DNA of 64,000 nucleotides from Brenneria salicis ATCC 15712 = DSM 30166 (GCF_003315515.1 NZ_QNRY01000002.1:62001-126000); one strand, 5' to 3'; counted from the stretch's first letter, positions 17,083 to 27,007 are shown. Translations and numbers: made by a program. Notes: generated by a model not told the origin, from the sequence alone.

Positions 17083-18489
17083 ATGGCAGAAAAAAGACCA
17101 ACCAATAAATCGAATCAACCCCGTGACCGCCAAATGGAAGGGTTGAAGCTTCCGCCACACTCATTGGAAGCGGAACAATCGGTATTGGGTGGACTGATGC
17201 TCGATAATGAGCGCTGGGATAATGTGGCGGAACGGGTGGTTGCCAACGATTTCTATAATCGCGCCCACCGTCTGATCTTCGCCGAAATGCAGCGTCTGTT
17301 GGAAATGAACCGGCCAATCGACCTGATCACACTGTCTGAATCGCTGGAACAGAAAGGCGATCTCGAATCGGCCGGCGGTTTCGCCTATCTCGCGGAACTG
17401 GCGAAAAATACGCCCAGCGCCGCTAATATCGGCGCCTATGCCGATATTGTGCGGGAACGCGCCGTGGTGCGGGAAATGATTGCCGTCGCCAATGAAATTG
17501 CCGACGCGGGTTACGATCCGCAAGGGCGCAGCAGCGAAGACCTCCTCGATCTGGCGGAATCCCGCGTTTTCCAGATCGCCGAAAATCGCGCCAGTAAAGA
17601 TGAGGGGCCGAAAAGCATCGACCGCATTCTGGAAGATACCGTTTCCCGTATCGAGCAGCTTTATCAGCGTCCCCATGACGGCGTCACCGGCGTGTCCACC
17701 GGCTATCAGGATCTGGACAAGAAAACCGCCGGTTTGCAGAAATCGGATCTGATTATCGTGGCGGCGCGTCCTTCGATGGGGAAAACCACCTTCGCCATGA
17801 ACCTGTGCGAAAACGCCGCCATGATGCAGGATAAACCGGTGCTGATATTCAGTCTGGAGATGCCCGGCGAACAGATCATGATGCGTATGCTGGCGTCACT
17901 GTCCCGCGTCGATCAAACCCGTATTCGCACCGGTCAACTGGATGACGAAGACTGGGCGCGTATTTCCAGCACCATGGGACTTCTGCTGGAAAAACGCAAT
18001 ATGTACATTGATGACTCGTCCGGCCTGACGCCAACGGAAGTTCGCTCCCGCGCCCGTCGGGTCTTCCGCGAACATGACGGCTTGAGCCTGATTATGATCG
18101 ACTACCTGCAATTAATGCGCGTGCCATCCCTGTCGGATAACCGCACCCTGGAAATTGCAGAAATATCCCGTTCGCTCAAAGCATTGGCAAAAGAATTGCA
18201 AGTCCCTGTTGTCGCGCTGTCCCAGCTTAACCGAGGTCTGGAACAACGCGCGGATAAACGGCCGGTAAACTCCGACCTGCGTGAATCCGGCTCCATCGAG
18301 CAGGATGCCGATCTGATAATGTTTATCTATCGTGATGAGGTTTATCATGAAAACAGTGACCTGAAGGGAATTGCGGAAATCATTTTAGGGAAACAGCGTA
18401 ACGGCCCGATCGGATCGGTACGTTTAACCTTTAACGGGCAGTGGTCGCGCTTTGATAACTATGCCGGCCCACAATACGATGATGAATAG
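17083..18489 (+). CDS. dnaB: Replicative DNA helicase DnaB
   Basis: This 468-residue hexameric 5'-3' helicase opens DNA at the replication fork. The N-terminal collar domain (residues about 20-130) begins PPHSLEAEQSVLGGLM. The RecA-like ATPase has Walker A ARPSMGKTT and Walker B LIMIDYLQLM, and the C-terminal LSQLNRGLEQR DNA-binding block is present. There is no intein. It precedes alr, as in E. coli. Its loader is not in this window, but a DciA-like gene lies at 62268. Confidence 0.98.
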   Translation: MAEKRPTNKSNQPRDRQMEGLKLPPHSLEAEQSVLGGLMLDNERWDNVAERVVANDFYNRAHRLIFAEMQRLLEMNRPIDLITLSESLEQKGDLESAGGFAYLAELAKNTPSAANIGAYADIVRERAVVREMIAVANEIADAGYDPQGRSSEDLLDLAESRVFQIAENRASKDEGPKSIDRILEDTVSRIEQLYQRPHDGVTGVSTGYQDLDKKTAGLQKSDLIIVAARPSMGKTTFAMNLCENAAMMQDKPVLIFSLEMPGEQIMMRMLASLSRVDQTRIRTGQLDDEDWARISSTMGLLLEKRNMYIDDSSGLTPTEVRSRARRVFREHDGLSLIMIDYLQLMRVPSLSDNRTLEIAEISRSLKALAKELQVPVVALSQLNRGLEQRADKRPVNSDLRESGSIEQDADLIMFIYRDEVYHENSDLKGIAEIILGKQRNGPIGSVRLTFNGQWSRFDNYAGPQYDDE

Positions 18490-18523
18490 CGCACAATGAT
18501 AATCATGCGTTAAGGATTAAAGA

Positions 18524-19603
18524 ATGAAAACGGCAACTGCCGTCATTAACCGCCGTGCTTTGCGTCATAACCTGCAACGCATCCGCCAGTTGGCCCCCGA
18601 AAGCCGTCTGGTGGCGGTGGTAAAAGCCAATGCTTACGGCCACGGACTGGTTGAAGCGGCCCAGACTTTTCATGACGCCGACTGCTACGGCGTCGCGCGC
18701 CTCACGGAGGCCCTGACGCTGCGGGCGGCGGGGATCACCAAACCTATCCTGCTGCTTGAAGGTTTTTTCTCCGCCGACGACCTACCCCTGCTGGCGGCCC
18801 ATCAGTTTGAAACCGCGATCCATAGCATTGAGCAACTTACGGCGCTGGAACAGGCGAATCTCCCTCACCCGATCCGCGTGTGGATGAAACTCGACACCGG
18901 CATGCATCGCCTCGGCGTGCTGCCTGAACAGGCGCAAGCGTTCTGGCGACGTCTGACCGAATGCCACAATGTGGTGCAACCGGTGAACATGATGAGCCAT
19001 TTCTGCCGTGCCGATGAGCCGGGATCGGGCGTAACGGAACGTCAGCTAGCCTGCCTTGATGCATTTGCGCAGGGAAAACCAGGGGCGCAATCCATCGCCG
19101 CCTCCGCCGGTATTTTGCTGTGGCCGCAGGCGCACCGCGATCAGGTTCGTCCCGGCATCATTCTGTACGGCGTATCACCCCTCGACGATAACTATGCCGC
19201 ACATTTCGGCTTACAACCCGCCATGACCTTGACGTCGCACCTGATCGCCGTGCGTGAGCATAAAGCCGGGGAACCCGTCGGCTATGGCGGCGCCTGGATC
19301 TGTCCGCGCGATACGCGACTGGGCGTGGTGGCTATCGGTTACGGAGATGGTTATCCGCGCTGCGCGCCAGCAGGCACGCCGGTGTGGATCAACGGACGTG
19401 AAGTTCCCCTGTCCGGTCGGGTTTCCATGGACATGATCACCGTCGATCTCGGCCCCGATGCGCAAGATCAGGTGGGCGATGAAGTTATCCTGTGGGGCGC
19501 CGTTCTGCCGGTAGAGAAAATCGCCGCCCATACCGGCGTCAGCGCTTACGAGTTGATTACCCGCCTGACACAGCGCGCCCGACTGGAATACATTGATAGT
19601 TGA
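18524..19603 (+). CDS. alr: Alanine racemase, biosynthetic
   Basis: This PLP enzyme interconverts L- and D-alanine for peptidoglycan. The 359-residue product has the PLP lysine K34 in [10 protein letters not shown], the second catalytic tyrosine in the C-terminal domain, GYGDGYPR, and [11 protein letters not shown]. It lies 34 bp after dnaB, as in E. coli. The stop codon lies inside the first unit of a short imperfect tandem repeat. Confidence 0.97.
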   Translation: MKTATAVINRRALRHNLQRIRQLAPESRLVAVVKANAYGHGLVEAAQTFHDADCYGVARLTEALTLRAAGITKPILLLEGFFSADDLPLLAAHQFETAIHSIEQLTALEQANLPHPIRVWMKLDTGMHRLGVLPEQAQAFWRRLTECHNVVQPVNMMSHFCRADEPGSGVTERQLACLDAFAQGKPGAQSIAASAGILLWPQAHRDQVRPGIILYGVSPLDDNYAAHFGLQPAMTLTSHLIAVREHKAGEPVGYGGAWICPRDTRLGVVAIGYGDGYPRCAPAGTPVWINGREVPLSGRVSMDMITVDLGPDAQDQVGDEVILWGAVLPVEKIAAHTGVSAYELITRLTQRARLEYIDS

Positions 19604-19653
19604 ACCGCGCGATAGTTAAACCAAGATAGTTTAACCAACATAGTTGAACCGCA
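19595..19653. repeat. Four imperfect tandem copies of a ~15-bp unit at the alr 3' end
   Basis: Units begin at 19595, 19611, 19625 and 19640, each a variant of GATAGTTGAACCGC. The first includes the alr stop codon. It is a local slippage-type repeat of no clear function. Confidence 0.7.
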
Positions 19654-19669
19654 CTATGTAGCCAATGTG

Positions 19670-19693
19670 AAAGGAAGCGCTGGCGCTTCCTTT
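19670..19693. terminator. Bidirectional terminator between alr and pheC
   Basis: AAAGGAAGCGC at 19670-19680 pairs with GCGCTTCCTTT at 19683-19693 across two bases. A-rich and T-rich flanks allow it to serve both convergent genes. Confidence 0.75.
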
Positions 19694-19704
19694 ACCTGAC
19701 AACA

Positions 19705-20469
19705 TTACTGTCCGACGGCCAGCCACTCGCCGACAATTTTCCGGTATTCACCGGTAGCCTTAGTCAAGTGCGCCCACTGATCCACATACAGCTTCCAGAT
19801 CATGTCACCCTGCGGCAACATATACGCCTTTTCCCCATACAGTAACGGTTTCTCCGGGTTGATCGCACACAGTTCCGGATAATGTTTCTGCTGAAACAGC
19901 GCTTCCGAAGCCTCGGTAATCATTACATCCGCCTTCTTATCCACCAGTTGCTGGAAGATAGTCACGTTATCTTGCAACATCAGCGTCGCCTGCGGCAGAT
20001 AAGCGTGAACGAAGGCTTCATTCGTGCCGCCCGCGGGTTCAATTAATCGCACTGAGGGTCGATTGAGTTGCTCAATGGTTTGGTATTTATCTTTATTTTC
20101 GCAACGCGCAAGCGGAATTTTTCCATCCACATCCAGCGGATTGGTGAAAAACACTTTTTTCTGACGCTCTAGTGTGACGGAAATACCGCCCATCGCGATA
20201 TCGCACTTATCCGTCAGAAAATCCGACATCAAGTTTTTCCAGGTTGTCGGCACAAAATTCACCCTGGCACCCAGACTTTTTGCCAACGATCCCGCCATAA
20301 CAATATCGATTCCCTCGTAACCGCCATCGTCACGGAGAAAGGTATACGGCTTATAATCGCCGGTAGTGCAAACATTCAGTACGCCAGTCTGCCGCACCTT
20401 ATCCAGATGAGACTCGGCACTCACGCTCCCGGCTATCAGCAACAAGGCCAGAGACACCCATTTCGTCAT
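19705..20469 (-). CDS. pheC: Periplasmic cyclohexadienyl (prephenate/arogenate) dehydratase, PheC type
   Basis: This 254-residue protein has a signal peptide (cleavage near SVSA-E, residues 18-19) and the type 3 solute-binding fold. It looks like an amino-acid binding protein but aligns best with PheC of Pseudomonas: TTGDYKPY at 35-42, DGGYEGIDI, VPTTWKNLMSDF, MGGISVTLERQ, PAGGTNEAF, DNVTIFQQLVDKKADVMITEASEA (167-190) and YVDQWAHL. E189 aligns with the glutamate held to be the catalytic acid. PheC converts prephenate to phenylpyruvate and arogenate to phenylalanine outside the cytoplasm. The neighbouring Lrp-type regulator and TyrB transaminase support an aromatic amino acid role. The alternative is a plain amino-acid binding protein. 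Confidence 0.82.
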   Translation of the reverse strand: MTKWVSLALLLIAGSVSAESHLDKVRQTGVLNVCTTGDYKPYTFLRDDGGYEGIDIVMAGSLAKSLGARVNFVPTTWKNLMSDFLTDKCDIAMGGISVTLERQKKVFFTNPLDVDGKIPLARCENKDKYQTIEQLNRPSVRLIEPAGGTNEAFVHAYLPQATLMLQDNVTIFQQLVDKKADVMITEASEALFQQKHYPELCAINPEKPLLYGEKAYMLPQGDMIWKLYVDQWAHLTKATGEYRKIVGEWLAVGQ

Positions 20470-20778
20470 GATTTACCCCTTTAAAAATAGTCCGATTTTT
20501 TATTACGTTAATCATCCGCTTTCATCACAATCAGCGGAATGTATAGCGCGGCGAAAAAATTTGCACGTTCAAGCGAATAATTTCGTGTTGTGGAAAAGTG
20601 AGAAAGTAAGAAAACGCTGGGTGCGGAGGAATCGCCCTAATGAAATACTTTCTAAGATTTAAAACCCTTAGTATATTTTCACAACGTTAAATACACCGCA
20701 CGCAGCAATAGGCGTTATGCGTATTCATCAATAAGAAATAGAGACTATTGAGCAGTCTGACGCCCCTCAGGAAAAACC
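20470..20778. other. Divergent control region between pheC and the Lrp-type regulator
   Basis: This 309-bp gap holds the promoters of both genes. A 16-codon frame at 20640-20690, preceded by GGAGG, has three Phe and one Tyr codon, but no attenuator hairpin follows it, so it is not called as a leader peptide. Confidence 0.45.
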
Positions 20779-21243
20779 ATGTACACCATTGATGACTTTG
20801 ATATGAAAATCCTGACGCTGCTACAGGCCAATGGCCGCCTGACCAATCAGGAACTGAGCTCTTTGGTCGGGCTTTCAGCCTCACAGTGCTCCCGACGCCG
20901 TATCGCGTTGGAGCAGGCGCAGCTCATTCTCGGTTATCATGCCCGCTTGTCGCCCAACGCCATCGGGCTGGAATGCCTGGGATTGATCGAAGTCCGATTG
21001 ATAAACCACACCGCTGAATATGTCGAAAGATTTCACCAGATGCTGGGGGAAGTGGACGCCATTATTGACGCCTATAAAACCACGGGCGATGCCGATTACC
21101 TGCTGAAAGTAGCGGTTGCCGATCTGCCGGGGCTAAGTACGCTGATTAGCCAGATCCTGGCGCAGAACAAGAGCGTAGCGCACCTGAAAACGTCGGTGGT
21201 GCTCAACAGACTGAAAGAAAATGGCTTGATGGCGCCCGATTAG
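20779..21243 (+). CDS. Lrp/AsnC-family transcriptional regulator
   Basis: This 154-residue feast/famine regulator has an N-terminal helix-turn-helix (DDFDMKILTLLQANGRLTNQELSSLVGLSASQCSRR, residues about 5-40) and a C-terminal RAM ligand-binding domain (LIEVRL, TTGDADYLLKVAV). An AGGA ribosome site lies 6 bases before the ATG. It is divergent from pheC and 75 bp upstream of tyrB on the same strand, so it is likely to control aromatic amino acid genes on either side. The effector, perhaps phenylalanine or tyrosine, is inferred. Confidence 0.9.
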   Translation: MYTIDDFDMKILTLLQANGRLTNQELSSLVGLSASQCSRRRIALEQAQLILGYHARLSPNAIGLECLGLIEVRLINHTAEYVERFHQMLGEVDAIIDAYKTTGDADYLLKVAVADLPGLSTLISQILAQNKSVAHLKTSVVLNRLKENGLMAPD

Positions 21244-21318
21244 CGCCATGAATCAGCTAATATATTGACTAACCCAGTTCAATAACTCGATACCTACTAT
21301 ATTCAGGAGAACTACGCT

Positions 21319-22512
21319 GTGTTCCAAAATGTTGATGCCTACGCGGGCGATCCCATCCTATCGCTGATGGAGACGTTTAAACTGGATCCGCGCGCGGATA
21401 AGATAAATTTGAGTATCGGGCTGTACTATAACGAGCAAAATATCATTCCCAGGCTTGGCGCCGTCAGCGCGGCGGAAGAGGCGCTGCAACAATTACCCAA
21501 GAGTGTAAGTTCCTACCTGCCGATGGAAGGTCTGTCCTCTTATCGCACCGCTATCCAGAACCTGCTGTTCGGCGAGGATCACCCGGCATTGAACGCTGGC
21601 CGGATCGCTACCATTCAAACGCTGGGCGGTTCCGGCGCGCTGAAAATCGGCGCCGATTTCCTGAAATATTACTTCCCGGATTCAGAAGTATGGGTCAGCG
21701 ATCCAACCTGGGAAAACCATATCGCCATTTTCTCCGGCGCTGGTTTCAATGTTCATACCTATCCTTATTTTGATGCCGACAGCCTGGGCGTGAAATTCGA
21801 TGCCATGCTGTCCGCGCTGCAACAATTACCGACGCGCAGCATTGTGCTCTTGCATCCATGCTGCCATAACCCGACCGGTTCGGACCTGACCAATGAACAG
21901 TGGGATCGCGTTATCGAGGTGGTTAGCAGCCGTGAACTGATCCCGTTTATGGATATCGCCTATCAGGGCTTTGGCGCGGGAATCGCGGAAGATGCCTATG
22001 CCATTCGCACTATTGCCAGTGCGGGCGTTCCGGCGTTGATCGCCAACTCATTCTCCAAAATATTCTCGCTATACAGTGAGCGCGTCGGCGGACTTTCCAT
22101 CGTGTGTGACGATGCCGACAGCGCTCAACGCGTACTGGGGCAATTAAAAGCAACCGTTCGCCGCACCTACTCCTCTCCGCCGAACTTCGGCGCGCAGATC
22201 GTTTCCAACGTGTTGAACGATGCACAACTGAATGCCAACTGGCGTGCCGAAGTGGAAGCGATGCGCTCGCGCATCCAGGAAATGCGCCAAACGCTGGTCG
22301 CCGCGCTGAAAGCGGCATTGCCGAACCATAACGCTGATTATCTGCTGACTCAGCGGGGCATGTTCAGCTATACCGGTTTCAGCCCGCAGCAGGTCGATCG
22401 TCTGCGTGAAGAATTCGGCGTTTACCTGATTGCCAGTGGACGCATGTGTCTGGCGGGGCTGAACCACGGCAATGTTCAGCGCGTTGCGGCGGCTTTCGCC
22501 GCCGTTCAGTAA
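21319..22512 (+). CDS. tyrB: Aromatic amino acid aminotransferase
   Basis: This PLP aminotransferase makes phenylalanine and tyrosine from phenylpyruvate and hydroxyphenylpyruvate. It is 397 residues, the same length as E. coli TyrB and collinear throughout. The PLP lysine is K247 in [16 protein letters not shown], and HPCCHNPTG and RGMFSYTG are present. Translation starts at GTG 21319 behind an AGGAGA site, which fits the conserved N-terminus ([14 protein letters not shown]). With pheC and the Lrp-type gene it forms an aromatic amino acid cluster. Confidence 0.96.
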   Translation: MFQNVDAYAGDPILSLMETFKLDPRADKINLSIGLYYNEQNIIPRLGAVSAAEEALQQLPKSVSSYLPMEGLSSYRTAIQNLLFGEDHPALNAGRIATIQTLGGSGALKIGADFLKYYFPDSEVWVSDPTWENHIAIFSGAGFNVHTYPYFDADSLGVKFDAMLSALQQLPTRSIVLLHPCCHNPTGSDLTNEQWDRVIEVVSSRELIPFMDIAYQGFGAGIAEDAYAIRTIASAGVPALIANSFSKIFSLYSERVGGLSIVCDDADSAQRVLGQLKATVRRTYSSPPNFGAQIVSNVLNDAQLNANWRAEVEAMRSRIQEMRQTLVAALKAALPNHNADYLLTQRGMFSYTGFSPQQVDRLREEFGVYLIASGRMCLAGLNHGNVQRVAAAFAAVQ

Positions 22513-22519
22513 AAGACGC

Positions 22520-22583
22520 CGCCGCCGGGCTTAATCTGCCAGCAACCGATCACAGATTGTCGGTTTGGTTAATCCCGGCGGCG
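22520..22583. repeat. Nested hairpins downstream of tyrB
   Basis: An outer 10-bp GC stem (22520-22529 with 22574-22583) encloses a 44-base loop that contains a 6-bp inner stem (22544-22549 with 22560-22565). There is no T-tract. It may stabilise or attenuate the tyrB message. Confidence 0.5.
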
Positions 22584-22613
22584 CCATAAACAACCCGCGT
22601 TAACCAACAACGT

Positions 22614-22631
22614 ACCGATGCCCCTATCGGT
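22614..22631. promoter_or_regulatory. Palindrome abutting the NRAMP-like gene promoter
   Basis: ACCGAT-N6-ATCGGT ends one base before the sigma-54 -24 element. This position suits a repressor or a bending-protein site. No known regulator consensus was recognised. Confidence 0.35.
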
Positions 22632-22632
22632 T

Positions 22633-22648
22633 TGGCACAGCGATTGCA
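22633..22648 (+). promoter_or_regulatory. Sigma-54 promoter of the NRAMP-like transporter gene
   Basis: TGGCAC-AGCGA-TTGCA matches the -24/-12 consensus at every key position with exact spacing. It lies 40 bp before the ATG. Nitrogen-regulated (NtrC-type) or other enhancer-dependent control is implied. Confidence 0.8.
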
Positions 22649-22687
22649 CTTTTATCGGCAATCCTTCCACCATCAGGAGCTCACATT

Positions 22688-23923
22688 ATGCCCACTCAGG
22701 CAACCGGTGATTTTGCCAAAAAGCGTCGCGCCTCGCTGACCGCCGCAATATTTCTGATGGCCACATCAGCAATCGGCCCCGGCTTTATTACTCAAACCGC
22801 AACGTTTACCGCAACCATGGGCGCCGCCTTCGCCTTCGGCATTCTCGCCTCGATCCTCATCGATTTCGTCGTGCAGTTGAATGTCTGGCGTATCGTGACC
22901 CTGACCGGGATGCGGGCTTCCGATATCGCCAACGCCACGCTGCCCGGCAGCGGCTATCTGCTGGCGATACTGGTGATTTTCGGCGGACTGGTGTTTAACA
23001 TCGGTAACATTGCCGGGGCCGGTCTCGGACTGAATGCCATGCTCGGCCTGCCGCCGAAATGGGGAGGCGCACTCAGCGCCGTCATCGCGATCGGCATTTT
23101 CCTGTCGCGTCGGGCGGGCGTCGCCGTCGACCGCGTCATGATTGTACTCGGTCTGATGATGATCGGCCTGACGCTGTTCGTCGCCTATGCCTCCAATCCG
23201 CCGCTAGGTGAAGCGCTGCGCCAGACCGTGTGGCCGGATCATATCAACTTCGCCACCATTACCACTATTGTCGGCGGCACTGTGGGCGGCTATATCACCT
23301 ATGCTGGCGCGCACCGTCTGCTCGATAAGGGAACCACAGGCGCCGAGCACATCCATGAGGTGTCCAAAGCCGCGCTCCACGGGATAATGGTCACTGGAGT
23401 GATGCGTTACGTGCTATTCCTCGCCATTCTTGGCGTGGTCGCCAGCGGCGTCATTATCGATATCTCCGGTCAGAGCGCCAATCCAGCGGCACAAGCTTTC
23501 CAGGCCGCCGCCGGTGAGTTCGGCCTGCGCATATTCGGTCTGATCTTGTGGGCCGCCGGGATCACCAGCGTGATCGGCGCAGCCTACACCTCGATATCGT
23601 TCGTTACCGTCTTCAAACCACAGATTACCGAACGGGGGCGCAATCAGGCCACGGTGATCTTTATCGCCGTCTCCCTGCTGATCTATCTGCTGCTGGGGAC
23701 GCCGCCCGCGGCGCTGCTGGTGTTTGCCGGTGGATTCAACGGGCTGATCCTGCCCATCGGTCTGACGCTGTTTATGTACGTCGGCTGGCGGCGCACTGAT
23801 CTGATGAACAACTATCCCTATCCGCGCGGGTTGCTGCTACTGGGTGCCCTTACCTGTTTGCTGACCTGGTACATGGCGATTAAATCCATCGGGCCAATCT
23901 TCGCTTTCCTCAGACTGGCCTGA
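22688..23923 (+). CDS. NRAMP-like transporter lacking metal-binding motifs (YcsG-like)
   Basis: This 411-residue membrane protein has about 11 transmembrane segments. The overall order resembles NRAMP transporters, but the TM1 DPGN motif reads GPGF (residues about 30-33) and the TM6 MPH motif is absent (around GGYITYAGAHR). Classical Mn/Fe transport is therefore unlikely. Related NRAMP-like proteins (B. subtilis YcsG) sit beside the 5-oxoprolinase genes pxpABC, and the next reading frame here begins like PxpA before breaking off. A role in uptake of 5-oxoproline or another nitrogen compound is inferred. An AGGAG ribosome site and a sigma-54 promoter precede it. Confidence 0.82.
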   Translation: MPTQATGDFAKKRRASLTAAIFLMATSAIGPGFITQTATFTATMGAAFAFGILASILIDFVVQLNVWRIVTLTGMRASDIANATLPGSGYLLAILVIFGGLVFNIGNIAGAGLGLNAMLGLPPKWGGALSAVIAIGIFLSRRAGVAVDRVMIVLGLMMIGLTLFVAYASNPPLGEALRQTVWPDHINFATITTIVGGTVGGYITYAGAHRLLDKGTTGAEHIHEVSKAALHGIMVTGVMRYVLFLAILGVVASGVIIDISGQSANPAAQAFQAAAGEFGLRIFGLILWAAGITSVIGAAYTSISFVTVFKPQITERGRNQATVIFIAVSLLIYLLLGTPPAALLVFAGGFNGLILPIGLTLFMYVGWRRTDLMNNYPYPRGLLLLGALTCLLTWYMAIKSIGPIFAFLRLA

Positions 23924-23941
23924 TAAGCGCAAGAGATGGTT

Positions 23942-24004
23942 ATGACACCCCCCGTTCTGAACAGCGACCTGGGTGAAAATTTAGATCAGGGGGAAATGGG
24001 CGAT
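23942..24004 (+). pseudogene. pxpA: 5' stub of a PxpA (LamB/YcsF, 5-oxoprolinase subunit A) gene
   Basis: The frame from ATG 23942 reads MTPPVLNSDLGENLDQGEMG, matching the conserved PxpA N-terminus (LNxDLGExxGxxxMGxD). Homology stops after about 20 codons, where SANIACGFHAGD should follow, and the sequence runs into the uvrA 3' end at 24071. The rest of pxpA and any pxpBC appear deleted. The stub starts 18 bp after the transporter stop, so the genes were probably one operon. Confidence 0.65.
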
Positions 24005-24070
24005 GCCGCCGCGCCAGCGAATAAAACAAAGACGCCGCTCATCATTCCCTGCATACAACGTCCCGCAGAT

Positions 24071-26902
24071 TTATTCACGCGCCAGCATCGGTTTCAGGAA
24101 ACGCGCGGTATGCGATTTTTCACACTCGGCAACGGTTTCCGGCGTGCCGGAAACCAGGATCTGGCCGCCGCCGCTGCCCCCTTCCGGCCCCAGATCAACG
24201 ATCCAGTCAGCGGTTTTTATCACATCAAGGTTGTGTTCAATCACCACAATGGAATTTCCCTGATCACGCAACTGATGCAACACCGCCAGCAATTGCTCGA
24301 TATCGGCAAAATGCAGGCCGGTGGTCGGCTCATCCAGAATGTAGAGCGTCTGACCGGTGCCGCGCTTCGACAGTTCACGCGCCAGCTTCACGCGCTGCGC
24401 CTCACCGCCGGATAACGTGGTCGCCGATTGCCCCAGACGGATATACGACAACCCGACGTCTATCAACGTTTGCAGCTTACGGGCCAGCGCCGGGATCGCA
24501 TCAAAGAACTCGCGGGCTTCTTCGATGGTCATCTCCAGCACTTCGTGGATGCCTTTGCCTTTGTATTTGATTTCCAGCGTCTCTCGGTTATAGCGTTTGC
24601 CTTTGCACTGATCGCAAGGGACATAAATATCCGGTAAGAAGTGCATTTCAACCTTGATCACGCCATCGCCCTGGCAAGCCTCGCAGCGGCCGCCACGCAC
24701 GTTAAAGCTGAAGCGGCCGGGATTGTAGCCGCGCGAACGCGATTCCGGTACGCCGGCGAACAGTTCCCGGATCGGGGTGAATATGCCGGTGTAGGTCGCC
24801 GGATTGGAACGCGGCGTGCGGCCTATCGGACTCTGATCGATATCAATCACCTTGTCGAAATGTTCCAGCCCCTCGATGGCGCGGTAGGCCGCCGGTTCCG
24901 CCAGCGTCGCGCCATTTAACTGACGCTGCGCCAGCGGGAACAGCGTGTCGTTAATCAACGTGGATTTCCCCGATCCCGATACGCCGGTCACACAGGTGAA
25001 CAGCCCGACCGGTAAAGTCAGCGTGACATCTTTAAGGTTGTTGCCTCTCGCGCCAATCAGTTTCAATACTTTGGTTGGATCAGCCGGAACACGCCGTTCG
25101 GGAATTTCAATTTTACGTTTGCCGCTAAGGAACTGCCCGGTAAGCGAGTCCGGCACCGCCATGATTTGTTCCATCGTGCCTTCCGCGACAATCTGGCCGC
25201 CGTGAACTCCCGCCCCCGGCCCGATATCAATCACATGGTCGGCGGCGCGGATCGCATCTTCGTCATGCTCGACCACAATCACGGTATTGCCCAGATCGCG
25301 CAGATGAATCAGGGTTTCCAGCAGCCGTTCGTTATCGCGCTGATGCAGGCCGATCGATGGTTCATCCAGCACATACATCACCCCGACCAGTCCGGCGCCG
25401 ATCTGACTTGCCAGACGAATCCGCTGCGCTTCGCCGCCGGACAGGGTTTCCGCCGAACGCGACAGCGACAGATAATTAAGCCCGACGTTCACCAGAAACT
25501 TCAGGCGATCGCCGATTTCTTTCAGCACTTTCTCGGCAATTTGGGCGCGCTGCCCGCTGAGCTTCATATTCTGGAAAAAGCGCATCGCATGGCCGATGCT
25601 CATATCGGAAATCTGCGGCAGCGTCGTCTGTTCAACAAACACATGACGCGCCTCTTCACGCAGACGCGTACCGCGGCAACTGGCGCAAGGGCGATTGCTG
25701 ATAAACTTCGCCAGTTCTTCCCGCACCGCGCTGGATTCCGTTTCTTTATAGCGGCGTTCCATATTATGCAACACGCCCTCGAACGGATGGCGGCGCACCG
25801 AGGTATCGCCCCGGTCGTTAATGTATTTAAACTCGATATTTTCTTTGCCGGAACCGGACAGGATCAGCTTCTGAACGGCGGCATCAAGGCTTTCAAACGG
25901 CGCATCGACATCAAACTTGTAGTGTTCGGCCAGCGAGCGCAGCATCTGAAAATAGTAGAAATTGCGGCGATCCCAGCCACGGATCGCGCCACCGGCCAGC
26001 GACAACTCCGCATTCTGCACCACGCGGGCAGGATCGAAAAATTGCTGAACCCCCAGACCATCACAGCTTGGGCACGCCCCGGCAGGGTTGTTGAATGAAA
26101 ACATCCGCGGTTCCAGTTCATGCATGCTGTAACCGCAGATCGGACAAGCGAAGTTGGCGGAAAACAGCAGTTCCGGCGTGGTCGGATCATCCATATCGGC
26201 CACCACCGCGCTGCCCCCGGAAAGCTCCAGCGCCGTCTCAAACGACTCCGCCAGACGCTGAGCCAGATCGTCACGCACTTTGAAACGATCCACCACCACT
26301 TCAATGGTATGTTTTTTCTGTAACTCCAGTGACGGCGGGTCGGACAGATCGCAAACTTCGCCATCGATACGCGCGCGGATATATCCCTGCGTCGCCAGAT
26401 TCTCCAGCGTCTTGGTATGCTCGCCTTTGCGATCTTTCACAATCGGCGCCAGCAACATCAGGCGTTTCCCTTCCGGCTGCGCCAGCACATTGTCCACCAT
26501 CTGGCTGACCGTTTGCGCATCCAGCGGGACATCGTGCTGCGGACAGCGCGGCTCCCCCACGCGGGCGAACAGCAAGCGCAGATAGTCATGAATTTCGGTG
26601 ATGGTTCCCACCGTGGATCGCGGGTTATGGGAAGTCGACTTCTGCTCGATGGAGATCGCCGGCGACAGACCTTCTATATGGTCGACATCCGGTTTTTCCA
26701 TCAGCGACAGGAACTGACGCGCATAAGCGGAAAGCGACTCGACATAACGTCGCTGCCCCTCGGCATACAAGGTGTCGAACGCCAGCGATGATTTGCCGGA
26801 ACCGGACAGTCCTGTGATCACTATCAGCTTATCGCGGGGAATTATCAGGTTGATATTCTTGAGATTATGAGTACGAGCACCACGAACTTCGATCTTATCC
26901 AT
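24071..26902 (-). CDS. uvrA: Excinuclease ABC subunit A
   Basis: This is the damage-recognition ATPase of nucleotide excision repair. The 943-residue product has two ABC modules, with Walker [13 protein letters not shown] near the N-terminus and [12 protein letters not shown] in the second half, signatures LSGGEAQRI and [12 protein letters not shown], and zinc-finger cysteines (CPICG...CPSC and CEAC...CDQC). It is divergent from ssb across 251 bp containing a LexA box, as in E. coli. The gene downstream on the other strand is the pxpA stub. Confidence 0.98.
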   Translation of the reverse strand: MDKIEVRGARTHNLKNINLIIPRDKLIVITGLSGSGKSSLAFDTLYAEGQRRYVESLSAYARQFLSLMEKPDVDHIEGLSPAISIEQKSTSHNPRSTVGTITEIHDYLRLLFARVGEPRCPQHDVPLDAQTVSQMVDNVLAQPEGKRLMLLAPIVKDRKGEHTKTLENLATQGYIRARIDGEVCDLSDPPSLELQKKHTIEVVVDRFKVRDDLAQRLAESFETALELSGGSAVVADMDDPTTPELLFSANFACPICGYSMHELEPRMFSFNNPAGACPSCDGLGVQQFFDPARVVQNAELSLAGGAIRGWDRRNFYYFQMLRSLAEHYKFDVDAPFESLDAAVQKLILSGSGKENIEFKYINDRGDTSVRRHPFEGVLHNMERRYKETESSAVREELAKFISNRPCASCRGTRLREEARHVFVEQTTLPQISDMSIGHAMRFFQNMKLSGQRAQIAEKVLKEIGDRLKFLVNVGLNYLSLSRSAETLSGGEAQRIRLASQIGAGLVGVMYVLDEPSIGLHQRDNERLLETLIHLRDLGNTVIVVEHDEDAIRAADHVIDIGPGAGVHGGQIVAEGTMEQIMAVPDSLTGQFLSGKRKIEIPERRVPADPTKVLKLIGARGNNLKDVTLTLPVGLFTCVTGVSGSGKSTLINDTLFPLAQRQLNGATLAEPAAYRAIEGLEHFDKVIDIDQSPIGRTPRSNPATYTGIFTPIRELFAGVPESRSRGYNPGRFSFNVRGGRCEACQGDGVIKVEMHFLPDIYVPCDQCKGKRYNRETLEIKYKGKGIHEVLEMTIEEAREFFDAIPALARKLQTLIDVGLSYIRLGQSATTLSGGEAQRVKLARELSKRGTGQTLYILDEPTTGLHFADIEQLLAVLHQLRDQGNSIVVIEHNLDVIKTADWIVDLGPEGGSGGGQILVSGTPETVAECEKSHTARFLKPMLARE

Positions 26903-26991
26903 TCACACGCTTCCCGGAATAAATACGGTTTTGCATCATCTCACTGACAGAGACAACCGGTACGAAACGCGCAATTATGACACAAAAAAAG

Positions 26992-27007
26992 CTGAATGAA
27001 TATCCAG
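26992..27007. promoter_or_regulatory. LexA box shared by uvrA and ssb
   Basis: CTGAATGAATATCCAG differs at one base from the reverse complement of the E. coli uvrA/ssb SOS box and lies 90 bp upstream of uvrA in the shared divergent region. Confidence 0.85.

Noticed and set aside
20640-20690. Phe-rich 16-codon frame as a possible leader peptide before the Lrp-type gene
   Set aside because: It has a plausible ribosome site, but no terminator/antiterminator pair follows and only three Phe codons are present.
25166-26098. 310-codon plus-strand frame opposite uvrA
   Set aside because: Antisense shadow of uvrA.
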